Shown here: one piece after another, positions 18,135 through 26,945 of the stretch
Numbering within the stretch: the first letter of the stretch is position 1
How the letters are laid out: each line of letters begins with the position of its first letter
Assembly (NCBI RefSeq): GCF_003865365.1
Contig: NZ_RQVR01000001.1
Coordinates: forward strand, 125,118 to 189,117
Origin: Flavobacterium macacae
Lineage (GTDB): Bacteria > Bacteroidota > Bacteroidia > Flavobacteriales > Flavobacteriaceae
Reading direction: 5' to 3'
Length of the DNA stretch: 64,000 bases
Notes under the pieces: generated by a model
The model's input: the letters and a program-made list of their open reading frames with translations, nothing else
The model's database searches: none
Told to the model about the DNA's origin: nothing
Made by a program: the position numbers and the translations under genes

Positions 18135-18560
18135 TTATTTTGCCAAAACGGTTTTCATTTGCCCAAAAGCAATTTCCTTATCGTTTAATTTTGTGGAAAT
18201 ATCAACCAAAGTAATTCCCATAAATTCTTGAAGAATTTTTACTTCGGTTACGATTTTGTCATTGATTTTCGGAATTTCATTAATCACGATTTCCTTGATA
18301 GAACCAATGTAACCCGTTGGCGCCTGTTCCTTTTTTAGAAAAAAATTATAACCCGTGTGCAACGCCACTGATTGCGCCATATGTTCAATTAATCCGGATT
18401 CTGCGAAATTTCCGTTGTCAGCAAAAATGTTGTCTTCCTTAATTGTAAAACCGGAAGTCAGACTCGTTTCCTCGTATGAAAAAAGGCTGTCAACCATCAC
18501 AAAAGGAAACTTTTGCGGTAGCAAATCTTCGACTGTATTTTTATCTAAAATGGATTCCAT
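18135..18560 (-). CDS. Hot-dog dehydratase-like protein (paralogue of neighbour)
   Basis: This 141-aa hot-dog protein has LPQKFPFVMVDSL and NGNFAESGLIEHMAQSVALHTG, the same pattern as the adjacent 154-aa protein. It also lacks the FabZ GHFP His, but here a His follows the Glu (IEHMAQ). It lies 6 bases after darB, and tandem duplication followed by divergence is evident. It may dehydrate or act as a structural partner in chain processing. Confidence 0.8.
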   Translation of the reverse strand: MESILDKNTVEDLLPQKFPFVMVDSLFSYEETSLTSGFTIKEDNIFADNGNFAESGLIEHMAQSVALHTGYNFFLKKEQAPTGYIGSIKEIVINEIPKINDKIVTEVKILQEFMGITLVDISTKLNDKEIAFGQMKTVLAK

Positions 18561-18566
18561 AGTTTT

Positions 18567-19700
18567 TTAACAAACAGTTAAACAAGCGTGAGCATACGAA
18601 AAACGGCCACTTTCAGGAACAATCAAAAGTATTTTTTCGCCTTTTTTTAATTTTCCAGAATTCATTAGTTCTTCAACCATCAAATAAATGGAAGCCGAAC
18701 CGACGTTTCCAACTTTGGTCAAATTCATAAACCACTTTTCTTTTGGAAAATCCATTCCTCTTGAAATCATCGCGTTGTAAAATTTATCTACAAAATAATT
18801 TGAAGAAACGTGTGGCAAAAAATAGTCAAAATTGGCAGGATTCATTTTGTGCTTTTCCAACGTTGTTTGAATGCAATCGGAACCTTTTTCTAATATATAT
18901 TTGTCTAAATCTTTCACATCTTGTTTGATAGAAAAAATAGATTCTTTCAGCCACTCTTCCGAATTATAATCACTCCAGGGCTTGATTTCTCCGTTCTCTA
19001 ATTTGTCACCCCCAGCATACATACACGCTTCTAACTCATAGGCGAAGGAATACGATTCCATCCAATCAATTCTTAATGAAATGTCGCCTTTTGGCTGGTT
19101 TTCTAACAAAAAAGCGCCCGCTCCGTCAGAAAGCATCCAACGAAGAAAATCTTTTTTGAACGCAATAACTGGCTGTTCTTCTAATTTCTGAAGATTCACC
19201 ACTTCATTATTATATTTATCGGCTTTCAGCCAAGATGATACACGTTCAGATCCTGTGCAAACTGCGTTTTTTGTATTTCCAGATTTTATCGAAAGGAAGC
19301 CATATTTCAGCGAATTCATTCCCGCACAGCAAACTCCTGAAGACGAATTCAGTTCCAAAGAATGATTTTTCATCAATCCGTGGACCATAACCGCGTGCGA
19401 CGGAAGCAAATTGTCAGGCGTTGAAGTCCCGCACGAAAGCAATTCTACGTCTTTTTTGGTGAAATTTTCATCGTATAATTCTTCGATGGCGCGATTGGTC
19501 AAGTCTGCGTTGGTGTGCGTCGTCTGTCCGTTTTGATCGAGTGCATAATAGCGCGATTGGATTCCGTTATTTCTCAGAATGATTCTTCTCGCTTTTGACG
19601 CTGTGTCATTTACTTTTCCTAAAAAGTTTTCCATTTCGTCATTTGAAACAGCTTCATTAGGCAAATATTTCCCTGATTTCGTTATATATACTTCAAACAT
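18567..19700 (-). CDS. darB: DarB-like ketosynthase III for dialkylresorcinol formation
   Basis: This 377-aa KASIII/FabH-fold enzyme has a nucleophile in SSGVCCAGMNSL (Cys near 125), His in FLPHVSSNYF and Asn in VGNVGSASIYL, giving a full Cys-His-Asn triad. DarB enzymes condense two beta-ketoacyl thioesters into a cyclohexanedione precursor of dialkylresorcinols. The gene for the DarA-like partner lies immediately upstream (23-base gap), which supports the assignment. Confidence 0.88.
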   Translation of the reverse strand: MFEVYITKSGKYLPNEAVSNDEMENFLGKVNDTASKARRIILRNNGIQSRYYALDQNGQTTHTNADLTNRAIEELYDENFTKKDVELLSCGTSTPDNLLPSHAVMVHGLMKNHSLELNSSSGVCCAGMNSLKYGFLSIKSGNTKNAVCTGSERVSSWLKADKYNNEVVNLQKLEEQPVIAFKKDFLRWMLSDGAGAFLLENQPKGDISLRIDWMESYSFAYELEACMYAGGDKLENGEIKPWSDYNSEEWLKESIFSIKQDVKDLDKYILEKGSDCIQTTLEKHKMNPANFDYFLPHVSSNYFVDKFYNAMISRGMDFPKEKWFMNLTKVGNVGSASIYLMVEELMNSGKLKKGEKILLIVPESGRFSYAHACLTVC

Positions 19701-19723
19701 AGCGTATTGCGGTCTTTCAAGTG

Positions 19724-20626
19724 TCAGACACTTTGATAATATTTAATGGCTTTTTTTCGTTTTTGGAACGTTAGTGGGTATGTTAACACGTGCAAGATAT
19801 AGACAATTGGCGAGATTACCCAAATTGCAATAAATAAATACACATAAAAAACCTTGAGCCAAGAACTGCGCGTATTTTTTCTTTTGCTGATAAATTTCGA
19901 CCATTTACTGAAAATGAAATTTCCTTTTTTATCAACGTTTACCAAATACGGACTCACATAAACTCCGTTGTTTTCTACGAATTTTTCTTGGAGATTTTCA
20001 AAATTATTTTGGCTTAAGCTTTCATTGATGATTTTCCCAAATTTATCTGCTTCGTTAATGTCTTTTTGTGAAACGCCCGGTAGCGGAAAAATACCTAAAT
20101 ATTTCTTTTTAATGCCCGAAAACATCCAATCAACAATAGTAACTACGCTAATTAAATTTCCGGCTCTATCAATAAATGCGAGGTTTCCTTTTAAGTCGGC
20201 ATTGTTTGCTTTCAATAATTTTTTGACTTTTTCTTGCGCCAAAGCCCACATATTTCGGCAAGCGATTATGGTTACGACCGGAGTATTTTCAAGCAATTTT
20301 TTCGCTTGGGAACTTTTCAAAAAAGAGTTTGCCGGAATCGATGGCGTCAAATACCAAACTTGGTAGGAGAATAAAATCAAGTCGTATTTTTTATCTAAGA
20401 TTTCGTTTGGAATTGGATTTAATTCGGTGGGAATTTGCAAAAATGATTCCGGGAAAACGTCAAAAAAAGTATCTTTATTCCAAGGAAAAGGATAGGGCTT
20501 TACTGGTGAAATTGTGTGAAATGAAACGTTCAGTTCTGGATTTTCAACAAGCGGTTTTGCTATATTTTGAGCAATTTCGGTCAATTGTCCAGATTGCGAA
20601 TAATGAATTACAAGAACATTTTTCAT
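19724..20626 (-). CDS. darA: DarA-like dialkylresorcinol-forming enzyme (flavodoxin-like fold)
   Basis: This 300-aa protein has a flavodoxin-like N-terminus (VLVIHYSQSGQLTEIAQNIA, an FMN phosphate-loop pattern) and IILFSYQVWYLTPSIPANSF in the position of the second flavin loop. Two hydrophobic segments near the C-terminus suggest membrane association. DarA works with DarB, probably aromatising the cyclised intermediate. I rely on the darA-darB pairing and on family memory rather than a diagnostic catalytic motif. Confidence 0.83.
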   Translation of the reverse strand: MKNVLVIHYSQSGQLTEIAQNIAKPLVENPELNVSFHTISPVKPYPFPWNKDTFFDVFPESFLQIPTELNPIPNEILDKKYDLILFSYQVWYLTPSIPANSFLKSSQAKKLLENTPVVTIIACRNMWALAQEKVKKLLKANNADLKGNLAFIDRAGNLISVVTIVDWMFSGIKKKYLGIFPLPGVSQKDINEADKFGKIINESLSQNNFENLQEKFVENNGVYVSPYLVNVDKKGNFIFSKWSKFISKRKNTRSSWLKVFYVYLFIAIWVISPIVYILHVLTYPLTFQKRKKAIKYYQSV

Positions 20627-20677
20627 TAATAGGTTTTTTGTTTTAACAAATATAAAAACTACCGTAAATAGTTGATG

Positions 20678-22333
20678 TTAATTAATTTTTATTTCCTTAA
20701 AAGTTCGGATTTTATCTTCCCTTTTTTTGTGGATAAATTCGTCCCAAGTCGATGGATCTTCAGCATCATAAATCCTTATTTTTTGGCCTTCTTCCTTTAC
20801 TAATAAATCGTCAAAAGAAACGTTCAATATTTTGGAAGCCGTTGCAATTCCAGAGTAGGTCGCGCCTGTCACACCGTGCGATAACGTGCTTGCGCCACAC
20901 AAAAATAAATTCTCAAATTCCGTTTTACTTTTGTAAGCAAATGGTCCGATTTGGCGAAGCGTTTTCTCGGTTCCATACACATTTCCGTTGGCGGTTTTCA
21001 CGTAAAACTGATTGGTTTTTGGAGTTCCTAATTCGGCTTGAACAATATGATTTTTTGCTGTCGGAATTATTTTTTCTACCGAGTTCAAAAATTTCTCGAT
21101 AATTCGCTTTTTAAAAGCTTCGTATTTCGGCGAATGATAATCTTCGGAATCATTAAACTCTTTAAAACTGTCGTAATTTACATACGTCACGACTTCAAAA
21201 TTATGGTATCTTCCGTTAAAACTCACCGGATCTTTTAACGTGGTACAACTAAAGAAAAAAGCAGGAAATTCGTCGCCTTCCAAGATATTTCCTTTGGTTA
21301 AAGTGTCAAAATGTGCATCAATATCTTCGGATTTAAAGTTCCAAATATTCCCAGAATCGATTCCGAATTGTGTCACATCCATATCTAAAGTTAAAAATAG
21401 AATCAAAGAGGTAACCGAATATTTTGTGTTTTCTAATTTCTTTGCAAGGCTTTTGCTGATATTTTCTTTTCCGATTAATTTCAAATACGTAGTCGACGGA
21501 TCGGCATTTGAGATTACATTTTTAGACAAAATTTTTGTTCCATCAGCAAGCTGGATTCCGTAGGCTTTTTTATTTTCGACCAAGATTTTTTCAACAGATT
21601 GCTGTGTTCTCACAACGCCTCCGAAACTTTTTATTTTGGTCGTCATTGCTTTAACAATCCCACTTCCGCCACCCATCGGGTAAAATCCGCCGTCAAAATA
21701 ATGATTCATTACGGAACAATGCACCGGAAAACTGGCGCGATTTGGAGGCAAGCCGTGGTCGCCACATTGTGCATTCAAAACCGCTTTTAAAGTGGCGTCT
21801 TTTATGTGCCAATCAATGACTCTTTTTAACGTAAAGAGGGCAAATTTTCCGAAATGTTTCATCGTATACGGAACAATCAAATGTTGCCAAAAACCTTTCA
21901 GTTTCGGAATCATTTGCAATTGCTCATTGACTTTTTTTATCAGAAAAAGATATTCTTTTATGTTTTTTTCTTCTTGTGGAAATTGATGAGTCAGACTTTT
22001 TTGGAGGTTTTCAATTCCGGCTGGCAAATCATATTTTTTTCCTGCGATGATGCAATGGTCGTAGCTTTCTTTTTTCATTCGGAAGAAAATGATGTCGTTC
22101 GCTACGCCCAAGCCTTGGTACAAATTGCTCGTGGATTGCCCTTCGTCTAAAAGTCCGATATAGTGAACGCCGGGGCTGAACCGCTGGCCGTTTAAAGTGA
22201 AACTGTGGCACCAACCGCCTGGAACGGAATGTTGCTCTAAAACCAAAACCTTTTGTCCCGCACGTGCAAGACAAAGTGCTGTGGCCAATCCGCCAGCTCC
22301 TGAACCGATAATTATTGAATCAAATTCTTCCAT
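20678..22333 (-). CDS. CrtI/phytoene-desaturase-like FAD oxidoreductase
   Basis: The start is the ATG at 22333, directly ahead of EEFDSIIIGSGAGGLATALCLARAG; 23 upstream codons lie in an inverted repeat and are rejected. The protein (551 aa) has the Rossmann FAD motif, the VLEQHSVPGG second motif and a C-terminal FAD-binding CGASTLSHGVTGATYSG. It belongs to the carotenoid desaturase/retinol saturase superfamily and is related to the truncated gene at 1-1062. Its role may be oxidation of the polyene or the cyclic precursor. Confidence 0.87.
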   Translation of the reverse strand: MEEFDSIIIGSGAGGLATALCLARAGQKVLVLEQHSVPGGWCHSFTLNGQRFSPGVHYIGLLDEGQSTSNLYQGLGVANDIIFFRMKKESYDHCIIAGKKYDLPAGIENLQKSLTHQFPQEEKNIKEYLFLIKKVNEQLQMIPKLKGFWQHLIVPYTMKHFGKFALFTLKRVIDWHIKDATLKAVLNAQCGDHGLPPNRASFPVHCSVMNHYFDGGFYPMGGGSGIVKAMTTKIKSFGGVVRTQQSVEKILVENKKAYGIQLADGTKILSKNVISNADPSTTYLKLIGKENISKSLAKKLENTKYSVTSLILFLTLDMDVTQFGIDSGNIWNFKSEDIDAHFDTLTKGNILEGDEFPAFFFSCTTLKDPVSFNGRYHNFEVVTYVNYDSFKEFNDSEDYHSPKYEAFKKRIIEKFLNSVEKIIPTAKNHIVQAELGTPKTNQFYVKTANGNVYGTEKTLRQIGPFAYKSKTEFENLFLCGASTLSHGVTGATYSGIATASKILNVSFDDLLVKEEGQKIRIYDAEDPSTWDEFIHKKREDKIRTFKEIKIN

Positions 22334-22340
22334 ATTTTTC

Positions 22341-22411
22341 ACCGCAGATTTGCAGAATTTAAAATCGTAATATTGATTGTGATAAGCAATTAAGAACTGC
22401 AAATCTGTGGT
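22341..22411 (+). repeat. Long inverted repeat (ACCGCAGATTTGCAG / CTGCAAATCTGTGGT)
   Basis: Two 15-base arms at 22341-22355 and 22397-22411 pair with a single G-T and are separated by 41 bases. The element fills the gap between the acyltransferase stop and the desaturase start in the lower operon. There is no T-run after it on the transcribed strand, so it is not a clear terminator; it looks like a dispersed palindromic repeat or mRNA-stabilising hairpin. Confidence 0.65.
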
Positions 22412-22417
22412 GTTTTT

Positions 22418-23305
22418 CTATTTTTTATCTGGAAATTTATCCCAAAAATCAAAATAATTAAACCATTGCAACGGATATTTTTGCAACATCGATTCCACGC
22501 TTTTTATATATGTTTTTAATAATTCGCGGTCGTTTCTGTGCGTGACTTCAGCAACCCTGGCGTACAAATGATAGTGCAATTTTGGCTCTTTCATCACATA
22601 CACAAAAACTACAGGCACTTTTAAACGCGAAGCAATTAAAAAAGGCCCGGCTGGGAAATTTGCTTCTTCGCCCAAGAATTTTTCAGTAATGCTTTTTGTT
22701 CCTTCAATGTATCTGTCGCCGGTGAAACAAACCAATTCGTTTTTTGCCAAAGCGGTATTTATCTCAAAAATATGCGATAAATCGTCTTTGACAATAATGA
22801 ATTTTGCGGTCGTTTTTCGCGAAACGCTTTCTAAATATTCTTTGATGGCGCGGTGTTCCGTATCTGAAGTCACGACGTTTATCTCTAAATCAAAATCGAT
22901 GTCGTTGAAAAAATATTCGTTGATTTCGAAGTTTCCGATGTGGGCGGAGATTAAGACGCCTCCTTTTTTTTCGGCTAAAAGTTGTTGCAAGTTTTCGATT
23001 CCATCGAATTCATACGTGAATTTTTCGCGCATTCCCGAAGCGATTGCTATTTTATCAATAAGCGTCTGGCCGAAGGCAAAATAGTTTTTGTAGACCATTT
23101 TCCTGGCTTTTGCTGATGAAAACCCAAGTCTTTTGTGGAAGTAATAATACATCACACGATTGCTCTTTTTCAGGAAAAGAAAGTAATAGGTGGCAACAAA
23201 ATATAGAATAAAATAAGCGACCCTGACGCCAAAAGTTTTGATACAGAACACGAAAATCTGATATCCTAAAACGCTTCCTTTGGATTTACCATCCCATTTG
23301 CTCAT
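22418..23305 (-). CDS. LpxL/HtrB-type lysophospholipid acyltransferase
   Basis: The start at 23305 (SKWDGKSKGSVLGYQIF) is favoured: an in-frame ATG at 23365 lies upstream of the predicted -7 box, so it could not be on the transcript. The 295-aa protein has an N-terminal membrane segment (VRVAYFILYFVATYYFLFL) and acyltransferase motifs ISAHIGNFEINEYFF (HX4D/E-like), FTGDRYIEGT and FPAGPF. It is the first gene of the lower unit. It may esterify the polyene to the resorcinol or to a lipid anchor; this competes with the BtrH-like protein for the joining step. Confidence 0.83.
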   Translation of the reverse strand: MSKWDGKSKGSVLGYQIFVFCIKTFGVRVAYFILYFVATYYFLFLKKSNRVMYYYFHKRLGFSSAKARKMVYKNYFAFGQTLIDKIAIASGMREKFTYEFDGIENLQQLLAEKKGGVLISAHIGNFEINEYFFNDIDFDLEINVVTSDTEHRAIKEYLESVSRKTTAKFIIVKDDLSHIFEINTALAKNELVCFTGDRYIEGTKSITEKFLGEEANFPAGPFLIASRLKVPVVFVYVMKEPKLHYHLYARVAEVTHRNDRELLKTYIKSVESMLQKYPLQWFNYFDFWDKFPDKK

Positions 23306-23341
23306 TGTTATTTTATCTAAAGTTAATACGTTGCAAATTCT

Positions 23342-23367
23342 CAAAGTTACAAACTTGCCAATCACAA
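23342..23367 (-). promoter_or_regulatory. Bacteroidetes-type promoter of the lower pigment operon
   Basis: On the minus strand a perfect TAnnTTTG -7 box (TAACTTTG, 23349-23342) follows TTG (23367-23365) with a 15-base spacer, shorter than usual. It stands just after the terminator hairpin and about 35 bases before the ATG at 23305. Confidence 0.6.
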
Positions 23368-23381
23368 TTTAAAAAATCCAG

Positions 23382-23419
23382 AAAAAAACCTGCTATGTTT
23401 TTGCAACGTAACAGGTTTT
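23382..23419 (-). terminator. Rho-independent terminator of the upper pigment operon
   Basis: Arms AAAACCTGCTATGTT (23385-23399) and AACGTAACAGGTTTT (23405-23419) pair over 15 positions, counting two G-U pairs, with a 5-base loop. On the minus strand a T-run of seven follows. It separates the ACP gene from the lower operon. Confidence 0.75.
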
Positions 23420-23454
23420 ATGTGAAAGTTTAAAAAAGGCCATTGGTTTGTTTT

Positions 23455-23554
23455 ATAACCCCGACAGAAGCGGTATCCTTTTCTTTTTTTCTAAAGAAAA
23501 GATATAGTGGATGGCGGGAAAATGGCCTAAAAAACGCCTTTTGTCTGGCTTCTA
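23455..23554 (+). repeat. Dispersed hairpin repeat, copy 2
   Basis: It contains TAACCCCGACAGAAGCGG, a stem (TATCCTTTTCTTT, loop TTTTCT, AAAGAAAAGATAT), then GGCGGGAAAATGG and a tail ending TGGCTTCT. It occupies the 3' region between the ACP stop and the terminator, so it would be transcribed with the upper operon. Confidence 0.8.
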
Positions 23555-23563
23555 AAAAAAATG

Positions 23564-23812
23564 CTATTTGTTCTTGATTTTATTTTCTATCAAGTCATAA
23601 AAGTTCTCAAAAGTGGAAATTCCGACGAAATCTGCTTCGCCTAATTTTACTCCGAAATTTGATTCTACGGTTACCACAAGATCTACATAATCAAGGCTAT
23701 CAAGGCCAAGCGTGTCTTTTAAAACGGCGTCTGGCTCAATGGTTTCAATGTCAACTTCGAATTCATCTGAAAGGAATCCGTTTATTTTTTCTATAATGGC
23801 TTCTTTGTTCAT
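23564..23812 (-). CDS. Acyl carrier protein (second)
   Basis: This 82-aa ACP has the phosphopantetheine site GLDSLDYVDL (Ser near 39) and an acidic four-helix pattern. It is the last gene of the upper unit, 9 bases after the KS gene. It is clearly different from the ACP at 11689, so starter and elongation, or resorcinol and polyene, steps may use different carriers. Confidence 0.92.
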   Translation of the reverse strand: MNKEAIIEKINGFLSDEFEVDIETIEPDAVLKDTLGLDSLDYVDLVVTVESNFGVKLGEADFVGISTFENFYDLIENKIKNK

Positions 23813-23821
23813 CTGCTGGGG

Positions 23822-25042
23822 TTATATCTTTTTTACAATTAATGCGGAATTTGTACCTCCAAACCCGAAAGAATTGGACAAAAATATATTAATTTCTTTA
23901 TTAATTGTGTTTTTCGCAATATTTAATTTTTTTGAATCTTCGTCTGGCGTTTCAAGATTGATGTTTGGCGCGATGAAATCATTCTGCATCATCAATATCG
24001 AATAGATGACTTCGCTGGCTCCGGCCATCCAACATTCGTGGCCTGTCATTGACTTTGTGGAACTTACGTAAGGATTGCTTTCGCCAAAAATTTGAAAAAT
24101 CGCTTTGGCTTCATTTTCATCACCTACTGGTGTGGAAGTGGCGTGGGCATTGATATAATCAATTTCTGAAGCTTTGACTCCGGCTTGATCGAGCGCTTTT
24201 TGCATCGCTTTTGAAGGTCCGTCCACGTTTGGCGTAGAAATGTGGTCGCCATTTGAAGAAAATCCGTAACCGATAATTTCTGCCAAAATTGGAGCGCCCC
24301 GTTTTATCGCGGATTCATAACTTTCTAAAACCAAAGTGGCTCCGCCACCGCTTGGAATCAGTCCGTTTCTTGACGCATCAAATGGTCTTGAGGCTTTTGC
24401 AGGTTCGGCTTCGTCAGGCGAAAAAACGCCTAAACCGTCAAAACTGCTCATGGCATATTTGTTGATTTCTTGAGCGCCACCGCAAATGATGGTGTCTTGC
24501 AAACCGCTTTTTATCAAATAATACCCCATTCCGATAGAATGAGAACCGCTTGCACACGCGGCGCTGACGGTCAAATTGATTCCTTTTAACCTGAAAATCG
24601 TTGACAAATTCATGGTTACCGTGGAATTCATGGACTTAAAAATTGCTCCAGAACCAATTAAGGCCGTGTCTTTTTTCTCGCGAATAATGTCTGTGGCTTC
24701 AATGATGGCTTTTGAAACGCTGTCGTTTCCATATAAAATCCCTACTTCATTGCTATCTAAAAATTCGTCGGTGATTTTGGCCTGCTCTAAAGCTTGGATG
24801 GTGGCCATATACGCATATTCGGTTTCTTCGCCGATGCTGATTCTTTGCCTTCTGGTCAATAGGTTTTTTAGGTCTGGTTTTGGAACAATTCCGGTTAGCG
24901 CAGAACGAAAACCGAATTCTTTTCTTTCTTGGTCATAACCAATTCCTGATTTTCCTTCATATAAAGATTGCTTCACTTCTTCCAGCGATGTTCCGATGCA
25001 AGAATGAATTCCCATTCCCGTGATAACTACTCTTCTATCCAT
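23822..25042 (-). CDS. Beta-ketoacyl-ACP synthase (FabF-like, upper operon)
   Basis: The start at 25042 (MDRRVVITGMGIHSC) follows the FabG stop by 22 bases; a longer in-frame reading into fabG is rejected. The 406-aa protein has Cys163 in VSAACASGSHS, His in NAHATSTPVGDE and His in MTGHECWMAGAS, with terminal NSFGFGGTN. It is a complete ketosynthase, co-transcribed with a ketoreductase and ACP, probably a dedicated elongation or priming KS. Confidence 0.91.
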   Translation of the reverse strand: MDRRVVITGMGIHSCIGTSLEEVKQSLYEGKSGIGYDQERKEFGFRSALTGIVPKPDLKNLLTRRQRISIGEETEYAYMATIQALEQAKITDEFLDSNEVGILYGNDSVSKAIIEATDIIREKKDTALIGSGAIFKSMNSTVTMNLSTIFRLKGINLTVSAACASGSHSIGMGYYLIKSGLQDTIICGGAQEINKYAMSSFDGLGVFSPDEAEPAKASRPFDASRNGLIPSGGGATLVLESYESAIKRGAPILAEIIGYGFSSNGDHISTPNVDGPSKAMQKALDQAGVKASEIDYINAHATSTPVGDENEAKAIFQIFGESNPYVSSTKSMTGHECWMAGASEVIYSILMMQNDFIAPNINLETPDEDSKKLNIAKNTINKEINIFLSNSFGFGGTNSALIVKKI

Positions 25043-25064
25043 ATTTTTCTTTACTTGTGAAAGT

Positions 25065-25796
25065 TTAAGAATAAATTCCTCCGTTGATATTGATGATTTC
25101 GCCGGTGATGTAACTCGCTTTTTTAGACACCAAAAAGCTGACCAAATCGGCCACTTCTTCGGCTTCGCCAAAACGATTTACGGGCACTAATTTCACCAAT
25201 TCTTTTTCATCTAATTGGCTTGTCATATCTGATTTTATAAAACCTGGCGCAACAGCATTTACCGTAATATTTCTTTTGGCCACTTCTTGTGCCAATGCTT
25301 TTGTGACCGCAACCAAAGCGCCTTTTGCAGCGGAATAATTGGTTTGCCCGGGCGTTCCTTTTACACCTGAAACAGAGGCCAAATTGACAATTCTGCCATA
25401 TTTGTTGCGAAGCATTTTTTGGATGAAAAAATTGGTCACATTATAAAATCCGTTTAAGCTGGTGTTGATCACTTGCGACCAATCTTCGTGGTTCATCCAC
25501 ATAAAAAGTCCGTCACGAGTGATTCCTGCATTGTTTACAATTGCTTCCACAATAGCTTCTGGATTTGCCTCTTGCCATTGTGCCAACGCATTTTTTACTT
25601 CCTCGGCGTCGGCCACATTAAACTTGATAATTTCTCCTGTATTTCCGGCTTCGATTACTTTTTTCAAAGTTTCTTCGGCCGCCTCTTTATTAGATTGGTA
25701 GTTAATCAGAATGTGATAATCGGTGTCGATTGCCAGTTTTTGACAAATCGCGCTTCCAATTCCTCTTGAACCACCTGTTACTAATGCACACTTCAT
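25065..25796 (-). CDS. FabG-type 3-oxoacyl-ACP reductase
   Basis: This 243-aa SDR protein has the TGGSRGIG cofactor loop, NNAGIT, the catalytic Ser in ASVSGVKG and YSAAKGAL (YxxxK). It ends in GEIININGGIYS as FabG does. It is the only ketoreductase in the window, so it probably serves every reduction cycle of polyene synthesis. Confidence 0.92.
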   Translation of the reverse strand: MKCALVTGGSRGIGSAICQKLAIDTDYHILINYQSNKEAAEETLKKVIEAGNTGEIIKFNVADAEEVKNALAQWQEANPEAIVEAIVNNAGITRDGLFMWMNHEDWSQVINTSLNGFYNVTNFFIQKMLRNKYGRIVNLASVSGVKGTPGQTNYSAAKGALVAVTKALAQEVAKRNITVNAVAPGFIKSDMTSQLDEKELVKLVPVNRFGEAEEVADLVSFLVSKKASYITGEIININGGIYS

Positions 25797-25815
25797 ATAT
25801 CTTTCTGTAAAATTT

Positions 25816-26928
25816 TTATTTTGAAAATGGTTCCGCGTTATCGTACCATTGCTTTCCTAAAGTGGTTCCGTCTGGTTTTAAAAAACCCCATTGGCTACCG
25901 CTTTTTACTCTTGCCACACCGTTGATAAAACCTTTTTGCTCGTCTTTAAACATCGCAAAAACGCCTCCAGCCGTGATTCCGTATTGTGTTGGAATTACGA
26001 TTTTTCCAGATTCGTTGATGAATCCCCAATTTTTATCTTTGATTGGCGCCAAACCTTCTGCGCTGAAAATTTCGGCATCTTTAAATTGCGGTTCGATTAC
26101 CATCGTTCCTTTTGTATTGATGTAACCCCATTTGCTTCCGACACAAACCGGAGCTAAATTTTTTGAAAAAGATCTTGCTTTGTCAAATTTTGGCTCGATT
26201 GCCCAATTTCCTTTTAAGTCGATGAAACCAATTTTCCCTGCTTTTTTAGCATACGTCATATCTTGAGTGTGGAAATCCCATATTTTTTCAACGCCGTCAA
26301 TGGCTTTAAATTTTCCTGCGATTACTAATCCAAAAGCCGAGCCATTTTTTGCCCAAGTCACATTTTTGAAATAATTCCCTACTTCGTCATAAATGATTTC
26401 GACCACCACTTTTCCGGTTTTATCGATAATTCCCCAACGGTCGTTATTTTTTACTCTTGCAAAACCATCTTCAAACGGTTTTATCATATCATATTTTGGT
26501 TCTAAAACCACATTCATTTTTGGACCAATCAAACCCACTTTTTTGCCTTGACGGAAAAATGCTACGCCACCTTCAAAATCAAATAATTTATCCGTTTCGG
26601 GTGCTTTTTGAACTTCTCCTTTTTTATTGATGTAGACCCATTTTTTATCTTTTGAAACCATACAAATACCGCTGTCAAAATATTTGGCATCGTCAAAAGT
26701 TGCCGGAATTGCCCAATCTCCTTTTGGATTTATGAAGCCCCATTTTCCGTTTTCTTCTGCGGCCGCTAAACCATCAGAAAAGTTTTTTGCTGTTTTAAAT
26801 TTGGGTTGGATTGCAAAATCTCCTTTTTGGGAAATGTATCCAAATTTTCCGTCTTTTCGAACCAAAGCCAATTCTTGGGCATTAGAAATTTGCACGAATG
26901 CCAACAATAAAAAGAAAATTTTTTTCAT
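25816..26928 (-). CDS. Exported WG-repeat protein
   Basis: This 370-aa protein has a signal peptide (KKIFFLLLAFVQISNAQ) and about nine WG repeats, each with a core such as GKWGFINPKGDWAIPATFD. It is a repeat-only beta protein without a catalytic motif. It lies between the lyase and fabG genes, 17 and 19 bases from its neighbours, which makes it an unexpected but conserved-looking passenger of the pigment operon. Function unknown. Confidence 0.85.
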   Translation of the reverse strand: MKKIFFLLLAFVQISNAQELALVRKDGKFGYISQKGDFAIQPKFKTAKNFSDGLAAAEENGKWGFINPKGDWAIPATFDDAKYFDSGICMVSKDKKWVYINKKGEVQKAPETDKLFDFEGGVAFFRQGKKVGLIGPKMNVVLEPKYDMIKPFEDGFARVKNNDRWGIIDKTGKVVVEIIYDEVGNYFKNVTWAKNGSAFGLVIAGKFKAIDGVEKIWDFHTQDMTYAKKAGKIGFIDLKGNWAIEPKFDKARSFSKNLAPVCVGSKWGYINTKGTMVIEPQFKDAEIFSAEGLAPIKDKNWGFINESGKIVIPTQYGITAGGVFAMFKDEQKGFINGVARVKSGSQWGFLKPDGTTLGKQWYDNAEPFSK

Positions 26929-26945
26929 AATGATCCCTTTAAATA

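Noticed and set aside
22341..22411. Terminator splitting the lower pigment operon
   Set aside because: The hairpin has a 41-base loop and no T-run after it on the transcribed strand; the downstream gene has no clear promoter.
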